Below, piece after piece: positions 39,630 through 51,015 of a DNA stretch of 64,000 nucleotides; the first letter of the stretch is position 1, and every line of letters begins with the position of its first letter. Under the pieces are notes generated by a model, which was given only the letters and a program-made list of their open reading frames with translations, had not been told where the DNA came from and made no database searches. The position numbers were made by a program, and so were the translations under genes. The stretch covers positions 1-64,000 of the forward strand of contig NW_027183598.1 in assembly GCF_041296385.1 (NCBI RefSeq). The letters run 5' to 3'. The stretch is from Aphelocoma coerulescens. Its lineage: Eukaryota > Chordata > Aves > Passeriformes > Corvidae.

Positions 39630-39985
39630 CTGTCTGTCCTGGCAGGTTTGTCTGGGAGCAGCCCTTGGATATTGGGAATTTGGGAGGTGGAATCCCAATT
39701 TTGGCCATGGGCACCTTGTTGAGAAGGATGGGTTTATTCCACATGAAAGTAAAGCACAAAGTCCAAGAGTTTAGGAAGAAGATGAGAGGTGGCCACCATG
39801 GGTGAGGGCAGCCAGACCTGTCTCTCATGGCAGCTTTTGTCTGGGAGCAATCCTTGGATAGACAGAATTTGGGAGGTAGAATTTCAGTTTTGGCCATGGG
39901 AGCCTGGATGAGAAGGACGGTTCTTTTCCTTAGGAAGGAAAGCACGAAGCCCCAGGAGCCCCAGGGCTCCTGAGCCAGCCCCTGC
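39630..39985. repeat. Two direct copies of a ~185-base unit
   Basis: TTGTCTGGGAGCA, CCTTGGATA, ATTTGGGAGGT, TTTTGGCCATGGG and GAGAAGGA words occur in the same order in 39648-39740 and 39835-39925, with moderate divergence. Non-coding. Confidence 0.65.
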
Positions 39986-42250
39986 TGCCCCGGGAGGGAA
40001 TTTGGGGAGGGGGCAGAGGGGGTGCGCAGCCCCTGCCGGGGGATGACCCCGGCCCAGCGCCCTTCGTTCAGCACCGAGCTGGGCGTGGGGCCGCAGGAGG
40101 AAGAGGCCGATGGGAAGCAGATCCTGCAGGGGAGACAGGGCTTGGGCTCAGGGCAAGGTTCTGCCCTGCACACCTGGCTCAGGTGTGAGCCTGCCCCAGG
40201 AAGGGAGCGGGACATTCCCATCCCCACGGATCAGGGCTGGGAGCAGCACTGGGACCAGGGACATGGAAATACTGGGAGCCACTGGGACCGCACTGAGGGG
40301 TGAATTATCCCCCCCAGCACCTTTCCAGGCCGCCCTGTGACCTGAGAAATGCTCGCTGGGCCTCAGCCTTGGCCAAGAGCCCCCGGGCTCAGCTGCTCTG
40401 AGCTCAGGCGCTGCCGGCTCCCGCAGCCCGCCCAGGGCCGCCCTGCCCGTGCCGGGGCTGTGCTGGAATTCTCTGCTGCTGCTGGGCCACTCGGGGGGTC
40501 TGGCCCAGCAGGAAAGGTGACCTTGAGCCAGGAGCTTTCCTTGGCCGCAGCAAAGCCTCAGCATGGAAAGACCTTCCCAGCGCTGTGCCCTGGGCCGGGA
40601 GGGATTGTGCCACCAGAGCTGTCCCTCCATTTCTTCTGCCAGGCAGCTCTAGGACATGGAAAGTGGAGAAGCCAGAGCTGCTTCTCAGCTTTTCACAGTC
40701 CTCCAGAGGAATCCTGTGTGGGAAGCAGCCTGGGAACAGGGTTGAGGTGCCAGGGCAGGGGAATTCAGAGCCCTTTCCTCCCCCGTGGGCTGAGGCTCTG
40801 GCCCTTGCCCTTTGCAATGGCCCTGCAGCTGCCAGAGGGGCCTTTTTGGCTCAGCTGAGAGCAGTCCTGCTGCAAGGCTGTCCTCGAGCTGCTTGGGCTG
40901 CACATGTGCCCAGGGAATGCTCATTGCTTGCAGTCTCAGGTGCTGTGCGTGTGCAGGTGTAACTACTGCAGGAGGGAACAGCTCTGCTGGGGGGAGTTCT
41001 CTTTTTCTTGGTGGTTTTTCTGTTGAATGAACGTTCCCTGCCAGCTCTTCCCTGCAGAGCTCTGTAGCTGTATGTGCCACTTGTCTGTGGCACTGTGGCT
41101 CAGGAGGTGGCCAAGGGGAGCTTGGCCGAGGTGTGGGCAGAGGAATGGCCATCAGGCCAGGCTGGGGGGTCAGCGGCCGGTCAGTTGCGTTGGGTGGCCG
41201 CGGCTCTGGACGCTTGTGTGGGAGCGTGTGCAGGGCTGGAAGGCTGGGGCTGCCGCCGCTGTGTCGCAGAGCCGGGAAGGCCGGGGCTGGCCCGGCCCTG
41301 GCCCGGCCCCGCCAGTTCTGCCAGCTGCCGGCGGGGACACAAAGGGCAGCTCCGAGCTGCGGCCGCTGCGCTGCGGCCGCACAAACGCAGCGCCCGCAGA
41401 GCTCCAGGGCAAGGTGCTGGCCCTGGCTCGGGGCTGGGCCGGGGCCAGCGGCAGAAAATCAACTTGCAGCTCGGGCCCCGCAGCAGGGAGGAGCAGCAAT
41501 TGCTGGGGGAGAGAGACTCTTGCCAAGGGCCTGCGGGGCCGGGCCCCAGGGAACGGCTTCCCGCTGCCCGAGGGCAGGCTGAGATGGGATGTGGGGCAGC
41601 AATGGTTCCCTGGCAGGGCGCTCAGGGCCTGGCACAGGCTGGCCCGAGAAGCTGCGGCTGCCCCCGCATCCCTGCAAGTGTCCCAGGCCGGCTCGGCCAT
41701 TGGGGCTTCCTGCCCAGGAGGGCTGGGCTGGGCTGGGGCTGCTGAGGGCGGGATGGGCTCTGGCTGAGCCAGCTGAAGGCTGCGCATGATGAGGCCGGGG
41801 GGACCCCGTTGCTGAGTGGGTTCTGGGGTATCCCACATTCCTGAAGGGATTTTAGGGTATGTCCCATTCCTGAGGCATTTTTGGGGTGCCCCCCAATGCT
41901 TAGGGAGGGGTTCTGAGAGGGGGGCTCTGGTGCTTGGAAGGGGGACCTATTGTCAGGGAGCCGGGGAGCCCATTTTGGGAAGGATGCTGCTGTTTCTGGC
42001 AATGTTGAGAGGTTCTGAATGGGCTGTGGGGCCCTGGCTCTCATTTTGGGACTTGAGGTGAGCCCATGGGCACAGCAAGGGCTGAGGAGAGGTTCCAAGC
42101 TCCCATTTGGGATGGAGGGATTGAGCGGGTGCCTCCAATAAACTCAATCCCAGCCCCAATGTGTCGATGGCAGCCCCAAATGGCTCGATCCGTCAGCCCC
42201 AAGGCCTGGCTGTGGGGAGTCAGGAGCCACAGAAGGGGAATTGGTGTCCA
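39986..42250. other. Intergenic with a CpG-rich patch, no gene supported
   Basis: CpG-rich at about 41150-41560, which could be a promoter region, but I cannot place an exon beside it. The remainder is GC-rich with overlapping meaningless open frames. Confidence 0.35.
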
Positions 42251-42255
42251 GGAGG

Positions 42256-42315
42256 GATGGGATGGGATGGGATGGGATGGGATGGGATGGGATGGGATGG
42301 GATGGGATGGGATGG
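42256..42315. repeat. (GGGAT)n microsatellite
   Basis: About eleven perfect GGGAT pentamers. Confidence 0.95.
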
Positions 42316-42628
42316 GGGTTGCATCATGGGGGTGGGATGAAGTTTGGGATTGATGGGGTGGTTTGAACACTTGGAGTGGGGCACTCCAGGGAGGAAAACC
42401 AGGAGCTGCTTTTGGGGAGGCACCTGCTGCTTTTTGACAATTTTAGGGCCTCTAAGTGGCTTCTGGGAGGTTGCAGTGAATTTGGGGAAAGTGCCATAAA
42501 CCCCCCGCAATTTGGGGGGCTGAGGTGAAATCCCCACATTTTGGGAGGGTGAGAGGACCCTAATTGGGAGGGGATCCTGCTGCTTTGCACCCCTTCAATG
42601 GGGTGAGAAGTGGCTTGTGAGGGACGGA

Positions 42629-42740
42629 AGGAAGGAAGGAAGGAAGGAAGGAAGGAAGGAAGGAAGGAAGGAAGGAAGGAAGGAAGGAAGGAAGGAAGGA
42701 AGGAAGGAAGGAAGGAAGGAAGGAAGGAAGGAAGGAAGGA
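42629..42740. repeat. (GAAG)n microsatellite, about 28 copies
   Basis: A perfect tetranucleotide run of about 112 bases, followed by AT-rich sequence to 42960. Confidence 0.95.
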
Positions 42741-43263
42741 AAACAATGCAAGTACTGAATGAAACAAAAAAAAGATAAATAACTGAGTTCTCTTTTAAAA
42801 AATATCAATTCCCTCTGAATCCAAAGTTGCAGAAGACTTTTCTTTCCACATTTGGGTTTTGTTTTTATCTCTCATACTTTTTCTGGTTCTTTTCTTTTTT
42901 CTCTTGTTTTTAATAGATAAGACCTGCTAGGAAAGGAATGCAGAGCAAAATGAGACCCATTTCTGGCAGGCAATGAAAGTGTCGGCTCCTGGTCTGGTTG
43001 CTTTTGTGTGGATCCCTCATCTCTGTGGCACGGGGGGAATAGCAGTGCTGGGAGCCAGCAGCGGGCTCAGGAGCATCCCGCTCTGTCAGCTCTGAGCAGG
43101 TGGCACATGTCCTGCTCTCCTGCTGCCCTCCAAAGCACAGAATCCATGGGCAAGTTTAGGCCCAGCTCTGGGCACAGCCAGCATGGCCTGGGCACGGGAA
43201 CGGGGGCCAAAGCGGGCGGGATCCTTCTGCAGCTGCCTGGTGGTTTCTGGTTTCTGTGCCCAG

Positions 43264-43370
43264 AGTGCCAGGATGTTCTTAAGAGGTGCTTGTCCATGCA
43301 GCCCTTGGACAGGCCGTCCTTGGAAGAGCTCTTCAGTGCTCCTTGGCTGCAGGGTGTTCATGTGCCCTAG
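43264..43370 (+). pseudogene. PIM-like last exon, isolated
   Basis: 107 nt, the same length as the last exon of the intact gene, with a GTGCCCAG acceptor and an open frame ECQDVLKRCLSMQPLDRPS ending QGVHVP and a TAG stop. It matches the PIM C-lobe end but differs at many positions from 27815-27709. Exons 1-4 are not upstream: similarity starts exactly at the exon 4 donor, and before that is AT-rich DNA. It is therefore a gene fragment, although this exon itself is undamaged. Confidence 0.75.
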
Positions 43371-43711
43371 AGGATGGCAGGGACCCACGGGCACAGTGTG
43401 ATCCAGGGGCCTGGCAGGTAACAGCCCCACACAGCTCTTGGCAATCAGTGGCAAAGCAAAGCAGACTATTTTGTCCTGTCTGTAGCTCTGAGCAGGGAGC
43501 ATCAGAAGGGAACACGCAGCTCTTGGGCTGCAGCTGAGCTGGAGGCCTGCTCTGGCAAGCACTGGTGGCCACCATCCCCCCTGGTTTTGTTTGTCTGGTT
43601 CATTGATGGCTGGGGCCCTGGGCAGAACCCTGAGAGCCTGGTGTGGCCCCAGGGAAGGAGAAGGAGCCCCTGGAGAAGCTGTACCAGGTGGGGCTGCTGC
43701 TGCTGGAGCCA

Positions 43712-43827
43712 CCAAGGACGAGCTCAAGGACGACAACCTCTTCCTGGAGCTGGCCAGTGGCAGCTGAAGATGATGGACTTTGATTCTGGCACCTTCTCCA
43801 AAGACACGCTCCACGGCCAGTGTGCAG
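43712..43827 (+). pseudogene. PIM-like exon 3 fragment with frameshift
   Basis: Reads DELKDDNLFLELASGS, then in a shifted frame LKMMDFDSGTFSKDTLHGQC, followed by a good GTGAGT donor. One base is missing between the two motifs, near 43765. The HRD and Lys-Pro-Glu-Asn core is altered to LKDDN. Counterpart of 27269-27370. Confidence 0.65.
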
Positions 43828-44125
43828 GTGAGTCCAGAGCCAGGGGGATGCTCCCAGAGCTGGGCATGGCACGGCCTGGCCGGGCACCAAAGGTTCCCCC
43901 TTTGCTGGGGCGGCTGCAGGGAATTCTTCAGTGGCTGCCAAACTGCTTTTGGGCTCTGGGCAGCTGCTGAGGAGGTGGCTGTGCCATGGCTGGCTGCAGG
44001 CTGGGCACATGTCCTGCCCTCCTGCTCTGCTCCCAAAGGCAGCAATGCTGGGCAGCTTTGGGCCCTGCTCTGAGCACAGCCAGCACGGCCTGGGCACTGC
44101 GGGCGGCTGGGACAAGGCCGTGAAA

Positions 44126-44659
44126 TCCAACATCTGGCCTTGTTTGGGGCTGTATGGTCAAAGTCAGCTCCCTTGGCTCCTCCTTGAGCCCTGGCCAGGC
44201 TTAGGAGGAAGCCAAGAGGAGGATGAAAGCAGATGTTCCTGCACTAGAAGTGCTGTCAGTTTGTTTCTCCAGCACTGTCAAAGCTGGGCCCTCTCCCAGC
44301 GGGGTTGGAGCCTCAGCTGTGGCTGGAGGCAGCTGCAGGAATTCCCAGTGTCCGGGAGTGGCTCTCCAGTCCTTGGCTGGGACAGCTTCCCCCAGCTGAT
44401 GGGTGGCTCTGGGTGATGGTAAAGTCTGAGGGTCACTGGGGCTGGATCTTGGTTAATCACTGCAGGCAATCTTTGGCACTGATGACTGGGGGCATTGCTG
44501 AGCTGTTCCTGCTGTGATTCTTTGCTAATGATTATGTGCTTTGCTGAGCTTATGCTTTTGTAATTCTTTGCAGATTTGCATTTTATAAATTGCACAATCC
44601 CTTCAGTAGGGTCTGTGTCTTTGGTGCTGACCCTGCCCACCAGCAAAACAGGGCCCCAT
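44126..44659. other. Spacer, no gene
   Basis: Mixed sequence without recognised exon; AT-richer from 44500. Confidence 0.35.
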
Positions 44660-45008
44660 CCTGCCTGAGTGTTACCTGGGAAGACAAAAACCCTCACTCC
44701 AAATGTCCCCCCCTTCCTCCTTGTTCCCCCCACTTTATACACTGGCCATGATGTCCTGTGGTCTGGGATATCCCTGGGGTCAGTTGGGGTCACCTGTCCT
44801 GGCTGTGACCCCTGCCAAGCTCCCCCTCACCCCCAGCCCCTCCCCAGCGTGGCCGGACGAGGGGCAGGAAAGGCCTTGGCTCTGTGCAAGCTCAGCAAGA
44901 ACAAAACCATCTCCGTGTGAGCAACGCTGTGCTCAGCACAGAGCCAAACACAGCCCCAGAGAAAGGCCTGGCAAGGAAATTCCCTCTGCCCCAGCCCACA
45001 GCAGCACC
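44660..45008 (+). mobile_element. Avian ERV LTR, longer copy
   Basis: Contains CTTTATACACTGGCCATGAT, GGTCAGTTGGGGTCACCTGT, GGAAAGGCCTTGGCTCTGTG and CTCAGCACAGAGCCAAACAC in order, as in a familiar avian LTR family. The fragments at 145-265 and 24290-24415 match its middle part. No internal genes attached. Confidence 0.55.
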
Positions 45009-45445
45009 CCATGGCCATCCACCATCACCACGGCTCCACGGGTTCCTTTCCATGGCCCTGGCCCTGGCCACGGGACCTTGGGCTGGTGGCCATGGCAGCC
45101 GACTGTGGCCCAGGGCTCAGTGCCCGTGTCCATGGCAGCAGTGCCCAGCCACGGGCCCTGAGTGCAGGTGACCGTGCCAATCCCCATGGCAGCGGGGCCA
45201 AGCGTTGGTGTCCATGGCACCAAAGTGAGGAACGGGTCCCTGTGGCCGCTGCCGTGGCATCAGCGAGTGTCAGTGCAATTGTAGCTGGCACCAGCCCCGG
45301 CACCGCTCTGTCCTGAGGGCTGCCATGGCAGCCGAGGGCAGCCACAGGTCTGCGGGCAAGTGGCCACGGACCCTGAGTGCAGCAATGGGTCCTGGGGGGG
45401 TTTCCAAGGGAACTGGAACTGATGAGGGTTGCCATGGCATCCAAC
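45009..45445. repeat. CCATGGCA minisatellite
   Basis: Degenerate units with TGTCCATGGCA, CCATGGCAGC and GGCCACGG recur about every 40-60 bases. Confidence 0.55.
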
Positions 45446-45449
45446 CCCC

Positions 45450-45965
45450 TGGGATGTCACACAGCCACCCTGGGATGTCCCACAGCCAACCTGGGATGTC
45501 AAAACTCATTCTGTGATGTCACATAGCCACCCTGTGATGTCATAGACACCCTGTGATGTCATAGACACTCTGTGATGTCATGCCACCCATCTGTGATGTC
45601 ACAGTCCTCTCTGTGATATCACTGTGATAGCTCTGTGATGTCACAGCAGACTCTATGATGTCATACAGCTCCCCTGTGATGTCACACAACCACTCTGTGA
45701 TGTCACACAAGCACCCTGTGATGTCACAGTCCTATCTGTGATGTCACAACTCTGCACTGTGATGTCACACCAGCACCCTGTGATGTCACAGCCATCTCTG
45801 TGATGTCATAGTCTGCCCTGTGATGTCAGAGCCCAATCTGTGATGTCACAGCTAACTCTATGATGTCACAGCACCACTCTCTGATGTCACAGAGCTGCTC
45901 CATGATGTCGCCGTAGACTCTATGATGTCATACAGCCACCCTGTGATGTCACACAGCCCCTTTCT
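45450..45965. repeat. CTGTGATGTCACA array (CRE-like palindromes)
   Basis: About 22 occurrences of GATGTCA in roughly 515 bases, spaced about 20-28 bases, most inside CTGTGATGTCACA. This core differs from the palindromic CRE (TGACGTCA) by one base (C to T, as after CpG deamination). Non-coding. Confidence 0.85.
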
Positions 45966-46008
45966 GACATCACAGCTGCTCTGTGGCTCTGTGACACAGG
46001 CACAGAGG

Positions 46009-46455
46009 TGTTACCAAAACTTCAGGGAAACAAAACCTCCTCAGCATCAGCGCAGCACGAAGCAGCAGCATTCTTTATTGGGCCGGATGCACGAGGGGAG
46101 AGCCCCTCCCAAAGTCATGTGTGCCGAGGTCAGGAATGTTCCTGTTTGCAGACTGTGTTTCACAGACTCATTCCCAGACTGTCCCACAATAAACACACAC
46201 ACGACAATCATTTCCCCAAAATCATTGCATATTTCCCCCACCCCTTTGCACATCCGTTCTTCTGCCCTGGGGCTCTCTTTGGGGGTCCCTGGTGGTCGGT
46301 GACCCCAAAGCCAGCCCTGACTGCCCAGTGAACTGGTGAAAGTTGGCACACCTGGGCTGGTTGCTGCCTACAGAATCAGCCTTGTGCGGTTCCATGGCCA
46401 GTGGCTTTTGGAGAAGAAGCATTGTATGAACCCACCAGGTGCAAACGGTTTTTCA
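46009..46455 (-). mobile_element. 3' LTR of a decayed ERV (minus strand)
   Basis: On the minus strand it starts TGAAAAACCG (46455) right after a purine-rich tract AAGGGGGGAAATTTA (polypurine-tract-like, about 46462-46477). It carries AATAAAG near 46075 and ends about GTAACA (46009). Length about 447 bases with TG...CA ends. Orientation and position fit the provirus remnant at 46481-49520. Confidence 0.55.
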
Positions 46456-46480
46456 TCTGGTAAATTTCCCCCCTTGGAGG

Positions 46481-47992
46481 GTTGGGAAGCTTCTCTTCCC
46501 TTCAAGCCTTCGTAAGCCTCACTCTGCTCCTTTACTCACATCCCACGAGTTCCTCAGCTGCTTTCACAACCATGTTCTTTACACAGCTCAAAGCAAGTGT
46601 CACAAGCACAAGTATTGCTGGGATCCCAGTTAGACTTTGCAAAAGTCAGGCCAACCATCAGTCAGAGAAAATCCAAGTCCTTGAAATATTTTATCCAGTT
46701 ACTGTCTAATCCTCCCCTTAATTCCCTGCTGGATGCAGCAACTGATTTTATCCTCTCTACCCGATCATCCAATCCAGCATCACATTTGGAATGTGCACAC
46801 AACAAGTGTTGCTGTTTCAGTTCAAGAATCCACATACTCCCTGTCCATGTAACAGCAATAGGGCTAAAGCCAATCTGCTCTGTAAAGTCATTTTAGCTGT
46901 GGCTGGCAATTGTTCCTTTATTTCAGCAAGCCCCAAAGGAGCTGCATTCACTCAGGTTTCCATCTGCAGAGCCCAATGGTGTGTGGCTGCTCTGTTCCTA
47001 AAGGCAGATCTTTGCGGAGCAGAGATGAATTCTAAAATCCATCCCGCTGTAGTTCCCGCACTGGGATGTTTCCAAGTTCCATCCCCTTTAACCTTTCCCC
47101 ACAGTTGGGTTCCCGGTGGTGACTCCTTGCACGAGGGACGGAACGTTAATACCCCCAGTGTCCATGGTGCTCCTGATTCTCCCAGGGCCAAACGTGTGCT
47201 CCAAATTCCATCACTTCCCACCCATCCTGGGGCTCCTAAGGATCTGACCGCATCCTGCTGACACTCTGTGCCTCTCCAAGGCTTGCTGTTTGTTGGCTGA
47301 GCCCAGGTGTCACTGAGAAAGGCAGAATCATTTCTACAAACACAGCCTAGCCTCAGAGCCTGGGCCACAGCCAGGAGCTGCTGCACCTCAGGATTCCAAA
47401 CAGCTCAAGTGTCTGTCCCAGGGCAATCCCACTTTTCCTTTGTCCTGGGATCCTTTGGCCTTGACCTTGTTAAATCAGGATATTTTATACCCACCTGTAA
47501 GGGGTCCCGTGGAAGGCCTGGGCTCCCTTCCCAGCCCAGACACCCCTGAACTGGCTGGAAACATTCCCATTGTCCTGTCTGAGGGTGATTCCATACTGCT
47601 GGAATTTGGCAGCTCCAGGGGCTATCAGTGCAATCTGTCAGCTGATCAATATTTCCTGAGGTAATTTCCAGATCCAGTTTGGAAATGTTACAATTCTCAG
47701 CAGTATCGTTCTTATGTGTCCATGGTAAGGAATATTCTCCTTCCATCCCTGTCCAGGTGCCCTGGGTGCTATTTCCTTCCACAAGTGTTCCCAGATTTTT
47801 GTCAAATTGCTGACTGAAGCTCCCCACGGAACTGGATTTTCTGCACAGGTTGGTGTTGGCAAACAAGCTGTTACAGGGGTCACATTCTGTCATCTGCCAA
47901 CATCTTGCACTGACTTTGAAAACCGCATTTCCCTTCCCAGAAGTCAGGAACATCGTTTCTATTTTTATTATAGTTACACAATAATTGATCAT
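46481..47992 (-). pseudogene. Retroviral env-like stretch, decayed
   Basis: Minus-strand open segments of 195 and 144 codons, lying between an integrase remnant and a polypurine tract, where env belongs in a gammaretrovirus-like provirus. They show several potential N-glycosylation sites and scattered cysteines. I see no clear fusion peptide or transmembrane anchor, and the frame is interrupted between the segments. The assignment rests on position more than similarity; it cannot encode an intact envelope. Confidence 0.4.
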
Positions 47993-48099
47993 CTAGATCC
48001 AATAAAGAGTATCCCCTTAGAAAATCCTATTCAATACCTAAAACAATAGGATTGATGTAAAACCCCAAACTCCATGGTGTCAGACAGTCTTGTTTCTGC

Positions 48100-49520
48100 T
48101 GTGTTTAATGTGTGCTTGCTGGTTTTACCCGCATGTGATGAACCCTGAGTTTGATTCCTTCTACCTTGAGTGCAGGGTAGGTTACCAGGAGGACTTGAGA
48201 TGGTCCCTTCCACTTTGGCTGGATTGTTCCAAAATTCCAGGTTCTGATGTACACCGCATCTCCTGGTTGGAAAGGATGTACAGGCGAGTCCAGCCCCAAT
48301 GATCTGTTGAGAACCATGCACCTTTTAAGGCTTACAAGAGTTAGTCCCAGTGCTATTAAATATTCATTGCAGCAAAACTTCTGAGACTTCCCTTGTCTTG
48401 TTGGTGCCACATGGGAAAGCTTCTGGCCATCCAGAAAAAGGATCCACCAATACCAAAATGTGCCAGTCCCCCTTCTGTCTGGGCAGTTCTGCAAAATCAG
48501 TTGGCCAAAATCACCTGGTGATTCCCATGTAACGAGCCCTGGAGGCAGCCTTCTTCCTTCAAAACCAATCCCATCTTTCTCAACAACTGATCTATTATTT
48601 TTTGCCATTTTTGTGCTTACTAGATGCCTTTGTAAACTGGCCACCATATTCTCCATCTCCTAATGTGTTTCCTGATGTTTTAGTTCCATTATACATTAAT
48701 TGTGGAGCTCCAATTACCTGCCCACACGGGGTTACCAATCACCTGCTGGGATTTTCCGTAGCTGCTGCTGATGGGGCTGACTGCCTGTCCTGATCACTGG
48801 AATCTGGCTTTTGTTGCAGAACATTCAAGTTTTTGCTAGGTATTAGTGCAAGGAGAGCTTTTTCAGCACCCTCTTGAGCTGTTTGGTCAGCCAATGGAGT
48901 CCCTGGATTAACTGGGGAGTCTCCAAACCCATGGGCTTTACAAGGGCATCAGGGCCACTTCTTTTGGTTTTGGCACACTCTGCAGTAGGTGACTGATTTC
49001 TTTTTGTACTCACTGGAGACCTCTGTGCCCTTTCCTTCCATGTGGCTCCCTGGGCGTCTATTATTCCAAACCCAGAGTTCAAATCAGTCCATATGTTCAC
49101 CTTTTTTCCTTCAGTGATTTCTAGGAAAGGTCATTCATTCTGCTTTTTGTGCTGATGTGTTCAAAGCTAAAGCCTGGGCTTCTATGACCTGGGTTGAGGT
49201 TCCCACTGCACACCCAGCTGCCCGTTTTCCATCCGTACCATGCTGCTCCCACCAGGGTGCAGGTCCAGTGCTGGCTCCTGGATGGGATTGCTCTCGAGGT
49301 CCCAGAGTCTGCCAGAACACACTTGTTCCATGGATCCCAGGCAGCCATAGCACAAAGATTCCAACCCTTCTCTTAGAAGGGACTCGAACACTTCCCTGTT
49401 CCAACCTTGGGTACCTTGAACCAAACCCTGCAAAGCTTTTGCTGCACCTTACAGGCAGGTCAACAGTTTACACTGGGAAAGGAAAAGGTGCCTTTATCTT
49501 ACCAGGGGTCTTTCTCTGAT
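48100..49520 (-). pseudogene. Gammaretrovirus-like pol 3' end (RNase H to integrase), decayed
   Basis: Read from 49520 downwards: an RNase H-like stretch (DGSS-type motif altered, then TSAQKAE, then NIWTD), then the integrase C-terminal domain (HPFQPGDAVYIRTW, PKWKGP, ALKVEGI) near 48300-48110. The reading moves between frames at least three times between 49430 and 48840, and protease, reverse transcriptase and most of the integrase core are missing or unrecognisable. Minisatellite DNA at 49600 cuts the upstream end. It is an old inactive remnant. Confidence 0.7.
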
Positions 49521-49599
49521 TTCCTTTGGAGCAGGGATCAAGGGTTCTTCCCAGAATCCTTCAGTGCTGCCTGCAGGTCCTGCCATCCCTCAGATCTGT

Positions 49600-49990
49600 T
49601 GAAATTCAAGAGGATGAGGCCACGGGGTGTCCCAATGGTGCCTTGGTTCCATGGGCCCCACAGTGTAACCATGGTGTCCTTGGTTCTGCAGTGTCACAAT
49701 GGACCCTTCATTCCATGAGGCCCCACAGTGTGGCAATGGTCCCTTGAGTCCATGAGGCCCCACAAGGTCACAATGGTCCCTTGGTTCCATGGCCCCGCAC
49801 TCTCACAATGCTCTCCTTGGCTGCACAAGGTCCCGTAGTGGCACAAGGGTCTCCTTGGTGCAGAGACCAGGGCAGAAGGGTTCCACAAGGCCCCAGAGTG
49901 TCACAAGGATCTCCTTGGATCTACAGTGTCAGAACTGACCCTTGGTTACACGAGATCCTCCTGTGTCCCAAGGGCTCGTTGGTTCCACAG
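49600..49990. repeat. TTCCATGAGGCCCCACA/GTCACAATGG minisatellite
   Basis: About eight degenerate units of roughly 45 bases with CCACAGTGT, CACAATGGTCCCTTGG and TTCCATGAGG words; same family as 33872-34130. Confidence 0.75.
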
Positions 49991-50690
49991 GGCCTGATTC
50001 TCTAACACTTCAGAGATGGTGTAGGACAGTTTCTATTTTCCCGCAGTTTGGTGACGAAAGGAGCACGCTGGGCAGAGCACGGAGATGCTGCTGCTGTCTG
50101 CTCAGGGGAAAGGGTCCAACAAGGCTGAGGGGCTGGGAGGCTGCTGGAAGGGCCGTGCCCCACATGGTACAGCTTTCCTGGGAGGCAGGGAACAGCAGGA
50201 GAGACACGCACTGCCCCACAGAGCAGCTGGGCAGGGGGACACTGGGCATGAGGAGGAGGAAATGTCCCTCCCAGGGCAGCGTGGGGGCAGAAGCACCCAG
50301 AGGGAGGATGAGCTCAGGGCATGTGTGTGTGCCCAAGGCACAGAGGGTGAGGCTGGGCACAGCTCAGGCCAGGGCTGGAGGTGGCAGGGCAGAGCTGGTG
50401 GTGGGGCAGTGAGATGGGAGTGTGCAGCCTGCAGGGACACAGCAGCAGCGGTGGGACAGCGCAGGACAAGCTGTGCTGGACATGGCCAAGGGCCCTGGCA
50501 GGGCTGGCAGTGTCCAGGAGAAGCCAAGACTTGGTGCCCAGGGTCATGGCAGCGTATCTTCCACCAAGGGCTTAGAGGACACACCTTGTCCTCAGGCCCT
50601 GGGGCCTCCTGGGAATAGCCCCAGAAAGTCTGGGCACTGTCAGCCCCCTGTCCTGCCCTCAGCATTCCCCCACATCCCAGCAGCCTCATT
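49991..50690. other. Spacer before the large tandem array
   Basis: GC-rich. About 50255-50370 is the inverted relative of 34190-34290. No exon recognised. Similarity to the array begins only at about 50692. Confidence 0.4.
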
Positions 50691-51015
50691 TGGGCAATGG
50701 CTCTGCTCCAGGATGGCATGCTGCAGAGAATGCAGGTAGATTTTGTGCTCACTCCTGGCATGCAGCTGGACAATAAAGCCTGATCCAGCCCCCCCTCAGC
50801 ATATGTCCGGCTCTGGCATTGGGGCGGGGCAACTTTGGGAGCAGCCCCAGCCCTGCTCCTGCTCCCGGCTGGGCACCCAGCTGCTGGGACACAGGTGTGT
50901 CCTGATGCCACCGTCTACTCCTTTGAGAAGGGGAGGACAGAGTGCATCAGGGAGTTTGGTGTGGCTTACATGCGGCAAGGAGAAGGTGCAGCCCCAAACT
51001 GGCTTTCACTTCTAG

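Larger units (their letters stand above)
43010..44125 (+). repeat. Inverted, diverged copy of the PIM unit 3' part
   Basis: From GTGTGGATCCCTCATCTCTG (43010), the sequence follows, in reverse orientation, the DNA running from the exon 4 donor of the PIM-like gene (28069) down to about 26300, with clear divergence. It contains an exon-5-like and an exon-3-like segment (separate entries) at the same spacing (about 320 bases) as in copy 2. Similarity ends near 44125. Confidence 0.7.
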
